Under the pieces are notes generated by a model, which had not been told where the DNA came from, did not search any database, and saw nothing but the letters and a program-made list of their open reading frames with translations. Shown here piece after piece: positions 39,474 through 47,600 of a stretch of 64,000 nucleotides of DNA. The stretch's first letter is position 1; each line of letters begins with the position of its first letter. The DNA comes from JAGLOK01 sp963675575 (GTDB lineage Bacteria > Bacillota > Clostridia > Christensenellales > UMGS416). A program made the position numbers and the translations under genes. The DNA is taken from positions 186,001-250,000 of the forward strand of contig OY776378.1 in assembly GCA_963675575.1 (NCBI GenBank), given 5' to 3'.

Positions 39474-41272
39474 TGCAGCATAGAGGCGCAATGTATTCAA
39501 GCGATGTAAAAACTTCGTTTGACAAAAAACTTTTTAAAAAAGCTATGAAATTTTCATACCCGTATTGGCATATTCTTTTAACTTCTCTAGTTTTGATGCT
39601 TTTGTTTACGGCTGCAGATATTTACAGACCAGTGCTTGAAGGAAACGGAATAGATCAGTTTATGCAGGGAGCGGTAGATGGGAATATCTCAATGGAAGCA
39701 GCCCTGATTGGTTTAAGAAATTTAGGGATTATTTATCTAATATTGATTATTGCACAATTTTTTATAGGGGTTGTGCGTGATTATTTGATGAGATACGCAT
39801 CCCAAAAAATTATAAAAGATATAAGAGGCGCAGTGTTTAATAAAGTGCAAAGACTGCCCATGAAATATTTTGATAAAAATCCTGCCGGAGCAATAGCAAC
39901 GAGGATAACAAATGATCCTTCCGCTTTAAATGAGCTGTTTACAACAGTTATACTTGGAATACTTCAAAACGTTGTTGTAATGGTTTTTGTGCTTGTTATG
40001 ATGTTTAGCCAAAATGTGGCTTTAACTATCTGTCTGTTGGTTGTAATGCCATTTATAATTATTTCAGCCGCTATTTTTCAGAAAATGGCCCGAAAAATCT
40101 TCAGAGAGATTCGTACTAAAATATCAAAAGTAAACGCATTTTTATCGGAGCATATTTCCGGTATTAAAATAATAAAATCATTCAATCTTCAAGGAAAAAA
40201 AATAGAAGAAAATCATGAAGTAAACGAAGAATTAAGAAAAGCCAATAGCAAAGTAATTTATCTTTTTGGTTTGTTTAGGCCATTTATGGCATTTTTAGGC
40301 AATGTTGCGCTTGCAATATTGCTGTATTATGGCACAAAGCAATTTATTGCAGGGAGCATAACAATCGGGCTGCTTTTTATTTTCGTAAAATATATGAAGA
40401 TGTTTTTTAATCCTCTTATTTCGCTTGCCGAGCAGTTTAATGTGTTTCAGTCATCAATGGCTGCGGCAGAAAAGATATTTAACATCTTGGAAGATGAAGT
40501 AGAAGCCGAACCAGAAAAAGGCAGGGGGCTGGAACTTCCGGTTACAGGCCATATTGAGTTTAAGAATGTGTGGTTTGCATATGTGGGAGAAAATTGGGTG
40601 CTAAAAGATGTGTCTTTTATCATAGAACCGGGGCAGGATGTAGCCATTGTGGGAGCAACCGGTGCCGGGAAAACCAGTATTATAAACCTTGTATGCGGAT
40701 TTTATGAGTACCAAAAAGGCTCAATCACAATTGATGGAATTGAACTTAAAGATATGAAGAAACATGAATATAGGAAGCACATTGGCATGGTTTTGCAGGA
40801 TGTGTTTCTCATGACGGGAACTATTAAGGACAATATCAGGTTGTCAAATAAGGGAATTTCGGACTTGCAGGTAAAACAAACCGCAAGGTATGTACAGGCA
40901 AGCCGGTTTATCGAAAAGCTTCCCGACGGATACGACCATCAGATTTCATCCGGCGGTTCCACTTTTTCATCTGGCGAGAGGCAGCTTATTTCTTTTGCCA
41001 GAGCCCTTTTGAACAATCCTGAAATCTTGATCATGGATGAAGCGACTGCAAACATTGATACTGAGACTGAAACTCTCATCCAGCAATCGCTGGAAAAGCT
41101 GCAGGAAAACCGCACAAGTATAACTATTGCCCACAGGCTTTCTACAATACAAAACGCAGACAGCATAATAGTGCTTCATCATGGTAAAATATATGAAACA
41201 GGTAGCCATTTTGAATTGATTGCCCGCCAAGGATTATATTATAATTTAGTTCAGCTTCAATATCAGAACTGA
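39473..41272 (+). CDS. ABC exporter with fused membrane and ATPase domains, second subunit
   Basis: This 599-residue protein has a six-helix exporter domain and an ATPase domain with VGATGAGKTSIINLVCGF, SSGERQLISFARALLN and ILIMDEATANID. Here the Walker B Glu is intact while the signature is SSGER, complementing the degenerate partner. Together they form a heterodimeric multidrug-type exporter (YheI/YheH, LmrCD class). Export of drugs or lipids is inferred from the family. The gene converges with a MATE pump 38 bp downstream. Confidence 0.9.
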   Translation: MQHRGAMYSSDVKTSFDKKLFKKAMKFSYPYWHILLTSLVLMLLFTAADIYRPVLEGNGIDQFMQGAVDGNISMEAALIGLRNLGIIYLILIIAQFFIGVVRDYLMRYASQKIIKDIRGAVFNKVQRLPMKYFDKNPAGAIATRITNDPSALNELFTTVILGILQNVVVMVFVLVMMFSQNVALTICLLVVMPFIIISAAIFQKMARKIFREIRTKISKVNAFLSEHISGIKIIKSFNLQGKKIEENHEVNEELRKANSKVIYLFGLFRPFMAFLGNVALAILLYYGTKQFIAGSITIGLLFIFVKYMKMFFNPLISLAEQFNVFQSSMAAAEKIFNILEDEVEAEPEKGRGLELPVTGHIEFKNVWFAYVGENWVLKDVSFIIEPGQDVAIVGATGAGKTSIINLVCGFYEYQKGSITIDGIELKDMKKHEYRKHIGMVLQDVFLMTGTIKDNIRLSNKGISDLQVKQTARYVQASRFIEKLPDGYDHQISSGGSTFSSGERQLISFARALLNNPEILIMDEATANIDTETETLIQQSLEKLQENRTSITIAHRLSTIQNADSIIVLHHGKIYETGSHFELIARQGLYYNLVQLQYQN

Positions 41273-41310
41273 TAAATTGTCTCTTTTGAATGATTTGAGC
41301 TTACTTTGCT

Positions 41311-42651
41311 CTAATTGCCATCGGGATGCATTTTGGCTTTTGCCAAAATTATCGAACCCAGCCCAACAATTAGCTGTCCCAACGCTACGCCGACAAGTAT
41401 TCCGATATATCCATATACTGCTTTGCCTAAATAAGCTAGGGGGATTACTATCATCAGTATCCCCGCAATATTGATTACAACGGTCCATATGGGTCTTCCG
41501 ATGGTGGTAAACATTTGGCTCATCCAGTTTGCCAACGTTAAACCTGTAAGTCCGATAAGCATTATCCAAATATAGTACGCGCTGTATTTTATAACTTCCG
41601 GATCATTGGTGAATATTGAAGAAGCGGGTTTAGCCAAAGGCAGAGAAATCAAAAACACTGTGAAACAATAAACTATGGCAAATATAATCGCTTTTTGTCT
41701 TGTTGAATATACTCTGTCATATTTTTTTGCACCCCAGTTTTGGCCGGCAAGCGGGACTAAAGACATTCCTATTCCGTAAATAAATAAAGTTAAAAAGCTT
41801 TCTACTCTTTGACCCACGGCGATTGCCGCCACAGCTGCGGTTCCGGCTGCGGTGGAGACAAGCGCGGTGAAAATCATTCGTAAAAGCTGAGGCATTAGCT
41901 GAACGGTTGAAGAAGGCAAACCGAGTTTCAATATACCCTTCCATGAATCGAAAAGCTCTTTTAAGCTTTCGTATTTAAATGAAATCAATTTATGGTGAAA
42001 ATGCGCGAACGAAAGTGATGCGACCATTCCGAAGAATCGGGAAATAACGGTTGCAAGAGCCGCGCCCTGAATACCCATCTTGGGAAATATCCAGTATCCG
42101 TGTATGAAAAGAGGGTCAAGTATAATGTTGAGCACCGTGCATATCAGCATTACAATTGATGGCCGGAGCATATCTCCGCTTGCGCGCATAGAGGAATCGC
42201 AGACGGGAGGCGTGATAACGACCAAAACGAAGGCGTACCAAATGAACATATAATTTTTCACAAGAGGAAGTGTCTGGCTGTTTGCGCCCAAGGCGGTAAA
42301 AACAGAATCCATGGTGAATATACCAATAAGGCTGATTACTGCGCCAAAGATAAGCGAAAGCAAAATGCCATCGGTTGCGATGCGCTGCATTAGATGAAAG
42401 TCTTTGGCTCCTTTTGCCCGGGATAAAAGAGACGCGGCACCCATGCTGATGCCTACTGCTATTGCGCCCACCAGCATTACTACCGGAAAGGTAAAACCCA
42501 TGGCGGCAAGAGCGTTAGTTCCGAGTTGGGACACAAAATATGTGTCGGTAAGATTAAAAATTGCGATGGAAAACATACCGGTTATTGACGGAAGCGCCAA
42601 CCGGGCCATGTGTTTTAATATACTGCCTTTTAATAAATCGTGTTGTTTCAA
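41311..42651 (-). CDS. MATE-family multidrug efflux transporter
   Basis: This 446-residue protein has twelve hydrophobic segments in two similar halves. MARLALPSITGMFSIAIFNLTD at the N-terminus and LVPLAGQNWGAKKYDR in the second half are typical of MATE (DinF/NorM) antiporters, which expel cationic drugs using Na+ or H+. The start is a TTG preceded by AAGGATG; no in-frame ATG precedes residue 15. It is divergent from the second PadR operon, whose operators could also affect it. Confidence 0.9.
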   Translation of the reverse strand: MKQHDLLKGSILKHMARLALPSITGMFSIAIFNLTDTYFVSQLGTNALAAMGFTFPVVMLVGAIAVGISMGAASLLSRAKGAKDFHLMQRIATDGILLSLIFGAVISLIGIFTMDSVFTALGANSQTLPLVKNYMFIWYAFVLVVITPPVCDSSMRASGDMLRPSIVMLICTVLNIILDPLFIHGYWIFPKMGIQGAALATVISRFFGMVASLSFAHFHHKLISFKYESLKELFDSWKGILKLGLPSSTVQLMPQLLRMIFTALVSTAAGTAAVAAIAVGQRVESFLTLFIYGIGMSLVPLAGQNWGAKKYDRVYSTRQKAIIFAIVYCFTVFLISLPLAKPASSIFTNDPEVIKYSAYYIWIMLIGLTGLTLANWMSQMFTTIGRPIWTVVINIAGILMIVIPLAYLGKAVYGYIGILVGVALGQLIVGLGSIILAKAKMHPDGN

Positions 42652-42760
42652 AAAATTGACATCCTTCTTTAGATATCAAGTAGGATATCATAAATAGTGA
42701 ATCATAACAATTGATAGCTGAATTTTGATGAAAAAATTTATTTTATCAAATATATAGATA

Positions 42761-42817
42761 AATTACCTTGACAGATAGAGTAATCCATAATACAATTACC
42801 CTATGAGATGGAGTAAT
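42761..42817 (+). promoter_or_regulatory. Promoter of the second padR operon with two palindromic operators
   Basis: TTGACA (42768-42773), a 17-bp spacer and TACAAT (42791-42796) form a near-perfect promoter. Two inverted repeats of the form ATTAC-N13-GTAAT lie at 42762-42784 and 42795-42817, exactly 33 bp apart. They cover the -35 and the -10/start region. They are the likely binding sites of the PadR encoded next. Confidence 0.75.
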
Positions 42818-42847
42818 ATTATTTTCAAATAAAATAAGGAGAAAAAT

Positions 42848-43174
42848 ATGATAAGCTCCGATATAATCCGCGGACATCTAGACGCTATTATTTTAAAGTT
42901 AATTATAGAAAAGGACCGCTATGGATATGAAATATCAAAAGAAATAAGCAAAAGAACGGATAATTTGTTCGAAATAAAAGAAGCAACTCTGTATGCTGTT
43001 TTTCAGCGCTTGGAAAAGAATGAATATATAGTGTCATACAGCGGACAGATTACACACGGCAGGAAAAGAAAATATTATAAGGTAACTGCTTTGGGAAAAG
43101 AATATTTCGCAGAAAAAGCCGAAGAATGGCAAATCACAAAAAAAATTATTAATTTGTTCATGGAGGAGAAGTAA
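42848..43174 (+). CDS. PadR-family transcriptional regulator (second)
   Basis: This 108-residue protein has IIRGHLDAIILKLIIEKDRYGYEISKEIS, EATLYAVFQRLEKNEYI and KRKYYKVTALGKEYF, the PadR winged-helix pattern with a short C-terminal helix. A TAAGGAG site precedes the ATG. Its stop overlaps the next start (TAATG). Two 23-bp palindromes cover its promoter, which suggests autorepression. It is distinct from the PadR at 36061, with only family-level resemblance. Confidence 0.92.
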   Translation: MISSDIIRGHLDAIILKLIIEKDRYGYEISKEISKRTDNLFEIKEATLYAVFQRLEKNEYIVSYSGQITHGRKRKYYKVTALGKEYFAEKAEEWQITKKIINLFMEEK

Positions 43175-43596
43175 TGATTACGATAAAAGATTATGTTGAA
43201 GATTTGTTTAAAGATATTCCTGAAAGCGAAGATAAAGAAAATATAAAGCAGGAAATTATCTTAAACCTTGAAGAGAAAGTTCAGGATTTGGTTGATTCGG
43301 GAAAAGAACAAGAGGATGCTGTAAATAAAACTGTAGTCGAATTTGGCGATATAGAGGAAATCAAAAAAGATTTGATGCAGGTGCCCGGGTCAATATTTAT
43401 AAAGCCGAAAAGGAAGCCTCATTATGCAAACAACATGTGGTTTTCGATATGGGCGAGCATTTTAATTATAGGATTGTTCTTATTTATAAATTATTATTAC
43501 ACCCCTCAAACAATTTGGTTTGTATATCCCACATTCGCAGTGCTTTGGTGGCCGCTGGTGATGTTTTTCACGTGGCTCAACCATAGAAAGAAGTAG
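43174..43596 (+). CDS. HAAS-domain protein with one 2TM unit
   Basis: The first 75 of 140 residues form a HAAS-like helical domain (YVEDLFKDIPESEDKENIKQEI; VNKTVVEFGDIEEIKKDL). The rest is a two-helix membrane unit (FSIWASILIIGLFLFINYY and WFVYPTFAVLWWPLVMFF). That unit is the same one repeated eight times in the next gene. It overlaps padR by one base and lies 4 bp ahead of the repeat gene, so all three form an operon. Confidence 0.8.
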   Translation: MITIKDYVEDLFKDIPESEDKENIKQEIILNLEEKVQDLVDSGKEQEDAVNKTVVEFGDIEEIKKDLMQVPGSIFIKPKRKPHYANNMWFSIWASILIIGLFLFINYYYTPQTIWFVYPTFAVLWWPLVMFFTWLNHRKK

Positions 43597-43600
43597 AGCT

Positions 43601-44878
43601 ATGAAAAAATCATTTGTTTTTTCGGCTATAGGGTCGTTTATTATCATTGCTTTCTTATTTACTCTGAATTATATTACTTCATGGACACATCCGTGGTTTT
43701 TATATCCCACGTTTGTAGTGCTTTGGTGGCCGCTTGCGATGTTTTTTTCAGCCAATAGGGATTTCAAGGCATTTTCTCTGGCGGGAAGCATATTGGTTAC
43801 GGCTTTTTTCTTTCTGGTAAATATGATAACTTCCTCCGTCTACCCATGGTTTATCTACCCCACATTTGTAATGTGGTGGTGGCCTATGTCAATGTATATA
43901 GCAGGAAAGAAAAGATTCAAGCTGTTTTCTGTGGTTGCGAGTCTATATTCGATAGCGTTTTTCTTAACAGTCAATATTGTTTCTTCACCTAATGTCATTT
44001 GGTTCATTTATCCCGCGTTTGCTCTTATATGGTGGCCGATGAGCCAGATTATCTGCGGAGCGAAAAAGTATAAACTTTATTCAGTGGTTGCAAGCCTATA
44101 TGTTATTTGCTTTCTCGCTTTGGTAAATTATATTACGTCTCCCGGATATGTTTGGTTTTACTATCCCGCATATGCCATTGCTTGGTGGCCGCTTTCAATG
44201 TTTTTGTTAAAAAAAAAGTCCGCCAAAGTGTACAGCCTGACTATGACTCTTTTAACAGTTGCGTTTCTTGCAGCAATCAATCTGCTTAATACCCCTGAAT
44301 ATATGTGGTTTCAGTATACTTTATTTTATTTTATGTGGTGGCCGCTGTCGATGCTTCTGGGGAATAAGGCAAAAACCTTTGGGTTTGCAGTTGTAGGAGC
44401 CGCACTTATAATAGCCTATCATGTGATGCTATATTACATTCAAACACCGCTTGGACATCCGTGGTATCTATATATCATTTTGCCCGCTATCTGGTGGCCT
44501 GTATGCATGGCCCTCCGCCGCCATATAAGCAGAGTTTGGTTTTTGCTTCTGAGCTTAGCCGTGTTTGTTGGCTACTATGTGACGCTTAACTTAATTTTGT
44601 TGCCAAATTATTTTTGGTCGATATATATTATCTATCCTGTGCTTTGGGCAGTGATGGGATTGTATTTTGGGAGAAGAAAAAAGTATTTCGCTATGTCGGT
44701 TTGCGCGTCGATTGTTACAATCGCATTTTTCACTCTGATAAACTATATTACTTCTCCAAACAGCATATGGGCGATATACCCATCGTTTGCGATACTTTGG
44801 TGGCCGCTGAGTCTGTATTTTTATAGAATTAAAAAGCAGGGGACACAAAATATACTAAAAGAAAAAGAAGCCTTGTAG
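43601..44878 (+). CDS. Membrane protein built from eight tandem 2TM units
   Basis: The 425-residue protein consists almost wholly of units of about 51 residues beginning near residues 1, 57, 108, 159, 210, 260, 312 and 363. Each unit has a first hydrophobic helix, a turn such as NYITSP, an aromatic motif W(F/Y)xYP, a second helix ending WWPLSM, and a basic loop (for example KKRFK). This predicts 16 membrane segments. The units resemble the Pfam 2TM domain (WFhYP ... ) but with WWP at the end. No enzymatic motif is seen. Units 6 and 7 are the most diverged. Function unknown; co-regulation by PadR suggests an envelope-stress or drug response. Confidence 0.8.
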   Translation: MKKSFVFSAIGSFIIIAFLFTLNYITSWTHPWFLYPTFVVLWWPLAMFFSANRDFKAFSLAGSILVTAFFFLVNMITSSVYPWFIYPTFVMWWWPMSMYIAGKKRFKLFSVVASLYSIAFFLTVNIVSSPNVIWFIYPAFALIWWPMSQIICGAKKYKLYSVVASLYVICFLALVNYITSPGYVWFYYPAYAIAWWPLSMFLLKKKSAKVYSLTMTLLTVAFLAAINLLNTPEYMWFQYTLFYFMWWPLSMLLGNKAKTFGFAVVGAALIIAYHVMLYYIQTPLGHPWYLYIILPAIWWPVCMALRRHISRVWFLLLSLAVFVGYYVTLNLILLPNYFWSIYIIYPVLWAVMGLYFGRRKKYFAMSVCASIVTIAFFTLINYITSPNSIWAIYPSFAILWWPLSLYFYRIKKQGTQNILKEKEAL

Positions 44879-44887
44879 AGGCTTCTA
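44857..44887 (-). terminator. Terminator of the glutaredoxin-FTR operon
   Basis: On the minus strand the 8-bp stem AGAAGCCT / AGGCTTCT with a 5-nt loop is followed by TTTTCTTTT. It overlaps the end of the convergent repeat gene. Confidence 0.7.
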
Positions 44888-45400
44888 ATAAATCCGAATA
44901 GTCAATTGTTTAAATAAATCTCTCGAATCTCTCTCGCTTTGCTTTGCAAATGGGGCAAACTGCAGGGGGCTTTGTGTTTGCGCACAGATATCCGCATACG
45001 CTGCATCTCCATACTGGATGAGAAAGCGCACTAAGGTTTGCATCTTTTTTTTGTTCCGCCTTTTTTTGCGTTTCTCAAGCGGTGGACGACGCTCCGGCAC
45101 CTGAGACTCCGACCCGCCTTCGTCAATCAATTCCTGTGTGACATAAAGGCCGCAAAAGCATGCGCCGTACTCGGCGAGATCATCATCTCTATAATAACAG
45201 GGGCAAACGATATCCAAATTGTCCTCTAACGTTCCTTTAAATAATCGGCAAGGGCATATTTCATCCCCATAGCGCTCGGTGTTAACAACGAGTCCGTCTA
45301 TTAGGGGAATCGTCATTTCTTCATCGGGATTCAGGTGATAACCGCCTTTTTCAGCGATTTCATTTATTTCCTTATATCTTTTTAGAGTTTTTTCATTCAC
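44885..45400 (-). CDS. Ferredoxin-thioredoxin reductase catalytic-chain-like protein; zero-frame product
   Basis: Residues 1-90 carry the six cysteines of the FTR catalytic chain as CPC (49/51), CPC (66/68) and CFC (81/83), which would hold a 4Fe-4S cluster beside a redox disulfide. The GTG start at 45400 follows AGGT, one base after the glutaredoxin stop. After residue 119 the zero frame continues for 52 residues that resemble nothing. The -1 frame at the same place encodes a rubredoxin domain, joined through an in-phase A AAA AAG heptamer at 45050-45044. The real product may thus be the 163-residue fusion, or the gene may be frameshifted by an indel. Confidence 0.85.
   Translation of the reverse strand: MNEKTLKRYKEINEIAEKGGYHLNPDEEMTIPLIDGLVVNTERYGDEICPCRLFKGTLEDNLDIVCPCYYRDDDLAEYGACFCGLYVTQELIDEGGSESQVPERRPPLEKRKKRRNKKKMQTLVRFLIQYGDAAYADICAQTQSPLQFAPFAKQSERDSRDLFKQLTIRIY
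44910..45044 (-). CDS. Rubredoxin-like domain in the -1 frame of the FTR gene
   Basis: Reading from 45044 in the -1 frame gives 44 codons to a TAA at 44912-44910. The translation contains VWRCSVCGYLCANT and AVCPICKAKRERF, the two cysteine pairs of a short rubredoxin domain as found at the end of rubrerythrins and some FTR proteins. There is no start codon or ribosome site for independent translation. It should be reached by frameshifting or slippage on the A-run, or it is the remains of a broken fusion gene. Confidence 0.75.
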   Translation of the reverse strand, partial: DANLSALSHPVWRCSVCGYLCANTKPPAVCPICKAKRERFERFI

Positions 45401-45401
45401 A

Positions 45402-45689
45402 TTATTTACCTGCCACTATTTTTTTTAGTTTATTCTCATTATATCCAACAACGATGTCGTGACCTTCTGCAAATACAATGGGATAAGAAATTATAGTTGT
45501 GTGCTCTCCCAGCATTTCTTCTATTTCGTCCTGTTCTTCCTGAGGAAGAAGGTCAATGTAACAATAGGAATAAGCTATGCCGCTGTTATCAAAAAACGTT
45601 TTGCACTTTCTGCACCATATGCACGTGCTTAACGCATACATCTTTATTTCTCCAACCTCTTTGCCGGTGACTTTGGTGAACTCAGCCAT
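45402..45689 (-). CDS. Glutaredoxin-like thiol-disulfide protein
   Basis: This 95-residue thioredoxin-fold protein has the active site STCIWCRKCK (Cys23, Cys26, plus Cys29) and the cis-proline segment IISYPIVF. Glutaredoxin-like proteins of this kind sit beside FTR-type reductases in anaerobes and are probably reduced by them rather than by glutathione. A GGAGG site precedes the ATG. The gene is first in a two-gene operon with the FTR gene 1 bp downstream. Confidence 0.85.
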   Translation of the reverse strand: MAEFTKVTGKEVGEIKMYALSTCIWCRKCKTFFDNSGIAYSYCYIDLLPQEEQDEIEEMLGEHTTIISYPIVFAEGHDIVVGYNENKLKKIVAGK

Positions 45690-45789
45690 AAAATATCCTC
45701 CTTTATTTAGATACTACCTATATTATACAATAATATGCTTGAAAGGTTAATGAATTTATTTTAAACTCATTAATGTGATGAGGTGCAAA

Positions 45790-46449
45790 ATGAAATTTTT
45801 GTTTGAAACACATACGCATACAGCGCAAGCCAGCCCATGTTCATTGGTTAAGGCTGCAGATTTGGTAAGAGAGTACAAAGATGCCGGGTATTCCGGAATT
45901 GTTATTACCGACCATGTTGGGGACTGGGGCTTTTCTTCCGTTATCGGATCTTGGAAGCAAAAGGTGGAGGCTCTTATCAACGCTTTTCAAGAGGCAAAGG
46001 CCTTGGGGGATAGGGTTGGGCTCAAAGTTCTTTTTGGAATGGAAATAGCTCTAAATCGCCCCTATCGGGACTATCTGGTATATGGATTTAATCCGAAGTA
46101 TTTATATAAACATGAAAACATTCAAGATTTGGATATAAGTGAACTATATGAATTGACAAAGAAAGAAAACGCTTTGCTTTTTGCGGCGCATCCATTTAGG
46201 AGAAGCAAAACGATGCCGAATGCTAAATATTTAGATGGCATAGAAGTTTTTAACGGCAACCCTCGGCATCAAAACAATAATGAAATTGCTCTCAAATGGG
46301 CGAATGAAAATAATATGATTAAAATAGCGGGTTCGGATTTTCACGAGCATGGCGATATTTCATCCGGAATATTTTTAGACAAATGCCCCGAGGATATTAT
46401 TGAATTCGTAGAAATTATAAAAAGCGGAGCATATCAGCTTAAAACTTAA
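45790..46449 (+). CDS. PHP-domain phosphoesterase
   Basis: This 219-residue protein has the PHP metal motifs: ETHTHTAQAS at the N-terminus, VITDHVGDWG, an E in FGMEIAL, HPFRR and SDFHEHGD near the C-terminus. These are the usual four groups of His/Asp/Glu metal ligands. Such stand-alone PHP proteins are phosphoesterases with unknown substrates (histidinol-phosphatase-like or nucleotide-directed). The ATG at 45790 follows GAGGTG; an upstream in-frame ATG at 45775 overlaps that site. It converges with and overlaps the next gene by 11 bp. Confidence 0.83.
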   Translation: MKFLFETHTHTAQASPCSLVKAADLVREYKDAGYSGIVITDHVGDWGFSSVIGSWKQKVEALINAFQEAKALGDRVGLKVLFGMEIALNRPYRDYLVYGFNPKYLYKHENIQDLDISELYELTKKENALLFAAHPFRRSKTMPNAKYLDGIEVFNGNPRHQNNNEIALKWANENNMIKIAGSDFHEHGDISSGIFLDKCPEDIIEFVEIIKSGAYQLKT

Positions 46450-47419
46450 TATTCACCAAGTCAATTTCAAATCGGCAAAAACCGTCACCGTCAAGAGCAG
46501 TATTAAGTACTTTTACATTCAGTTCTCTGCCTAATATAATTTCAAAAGGGAACTTGGCAAAGCCCGCACTGCAATAGCACCATTCCGAAGGGACACTTTC
46601 ATCATCTATCAATATAGCTTCTCGTGCAAACGGACAATGGCATGCAAAGTAACTTTTTTCTTTGTTTGTTTTGGCATTTAAATAATCCAAAGTGTCATAT
46701 GGTATTTTTGTGACATAAAGCTTATCGTCTTTTTTTATAGCGGAAAGTATTTCCTGGTTTGATTTTACGAAATCAACCACAGGCTGTGTAATTTCCTGTT
46801 CAAACCAAACCTGACCTGCATCACAAAACTGCTGGAGTTCTGCGACTTTACGGTTGTGGCGGTCTTTGAGATATTGCTCAAAGCTTTCGGATTCTTCATA
46901 ATATTCTTTTTCCGCCTGCATAGATTTTCTGGAAACTCCGTGATTGTTGCCAGCGAGTATTTTTTCATATAAGTTAGGCGCGATATTATCTTTAATGCGT
47001 TGCATTAAATCTTTTGTGTAATTTGGAACATCTTCGATGGAGGTGCCCAAAGGAGGATAGATGAAGCCGTCAAAAACTTTATCGGTAAGACATTTCCCGG
47101 CATATTTTAACATTCTTTTTTTGATGTTGTCTAAAACGCCGAGGCCGCCCAAGAGTTTCGTAAAGTAAATATATATATCATTCCTATCGATAAGGTAAAA
47201 ATATCTGGCCAATGCTAGCAAAGTGTCTAGTTCAATCATTCCTGATTCAAAAAGAAGGGAAAAATACTTTTTAATATCATCTACGGAACACATGTCCAAA
47301 ACTATACCCGATTCTAACAGATGGTTTTCCAATGCCAATACAATTTTTATTGCATAGTCTGTTGTTTCTTTTGAATATCCTTTTTTTGAGTATAAATCCG
47401 ATAGTTTTTTTACATTCAT
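46439..47419 (-). CDS. Hypothetical protein with conserved C-terminal cysteine motifs
   Basis: I do not recognise this 326-residue protein with certainty. The N-terminal 130 residues look helical. The middle is charged and probably extended or coiled. The C-terminal 90 residues contain ACHCPFARE, then EWCYCSAGFAKFPFEIILG and DGFCRFEIDL, giving five clustered Cys and one His that could bind metal. This end recalls the V4R/ATC-hydrolase-like or DUF6144 group, but that is tentative. ATG 47419 follows AAGGTG; a GTG at 47428 overlaps that site. No membrane segments are seen. Confidence 0.6.
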   Translation of the reverse strand: MNVKKLSDLYSKKGYSKETTDYAIKIVLALENHLLESGIVLDMCSVDDIKKYFSLLFESGMIELDTLLALARYFYLIDRNDIYIYFTKLLGGLGVLDNIKKRMLKYAGKCLTDKVFDGFIYPPLGTSIEDVPNYTKDLMQRIKDNIAPNLYEKILAGNNHGVSRKSMQAEKEYYEESESFEQYLKDRHNRKVAELQQFCDAGQVWFEQEITQPVVDFVKSNQEILSAIKKDDKLYVTKIPYDTLDYLNAKTNKEKSYFACHCPFAREAILIDDESVPSEWCYCSAGFAKFPFEIILGRELNVKVLNTALDGDGFCRFEIDLVNIKF

Positions 47420-47565
47420 ATTTTTCACCTTAAATGACAGGCTGTTTTACTCTGACAAGTTTTTAATAAATTTATTTTATCACATAGGATAAGCAGAATG
47501 AAAATAAATTCTTTAAATAAAGCTAAAAAAAATATTATAATTGTTATAAGCAAAACTAAAAAAGG

Positions 47566-47594
47566 TTGTGCTTTTTTGATTAAACTAATATACT
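47566..47594 (+). promoter_or_regulatory. Promoter placing the start site at the ATG of the MntR-like gene
   Basis: TTGTGC (47566-47571), a 17-bp spacer and TATACT (47589-47594) put the transcription start at or next to 47601, the A of the start codon. Confidence 0.6.
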
Positions 47595-47600
47595 TTTAAT

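Noticed and set aside
41331..41349. Hairpin TTTTGGC/GCCAAAA near the convergent ABC-MATE junction
   Set aside because: It lies inside the MATE coding end without a T-run; not a convincing terminator.
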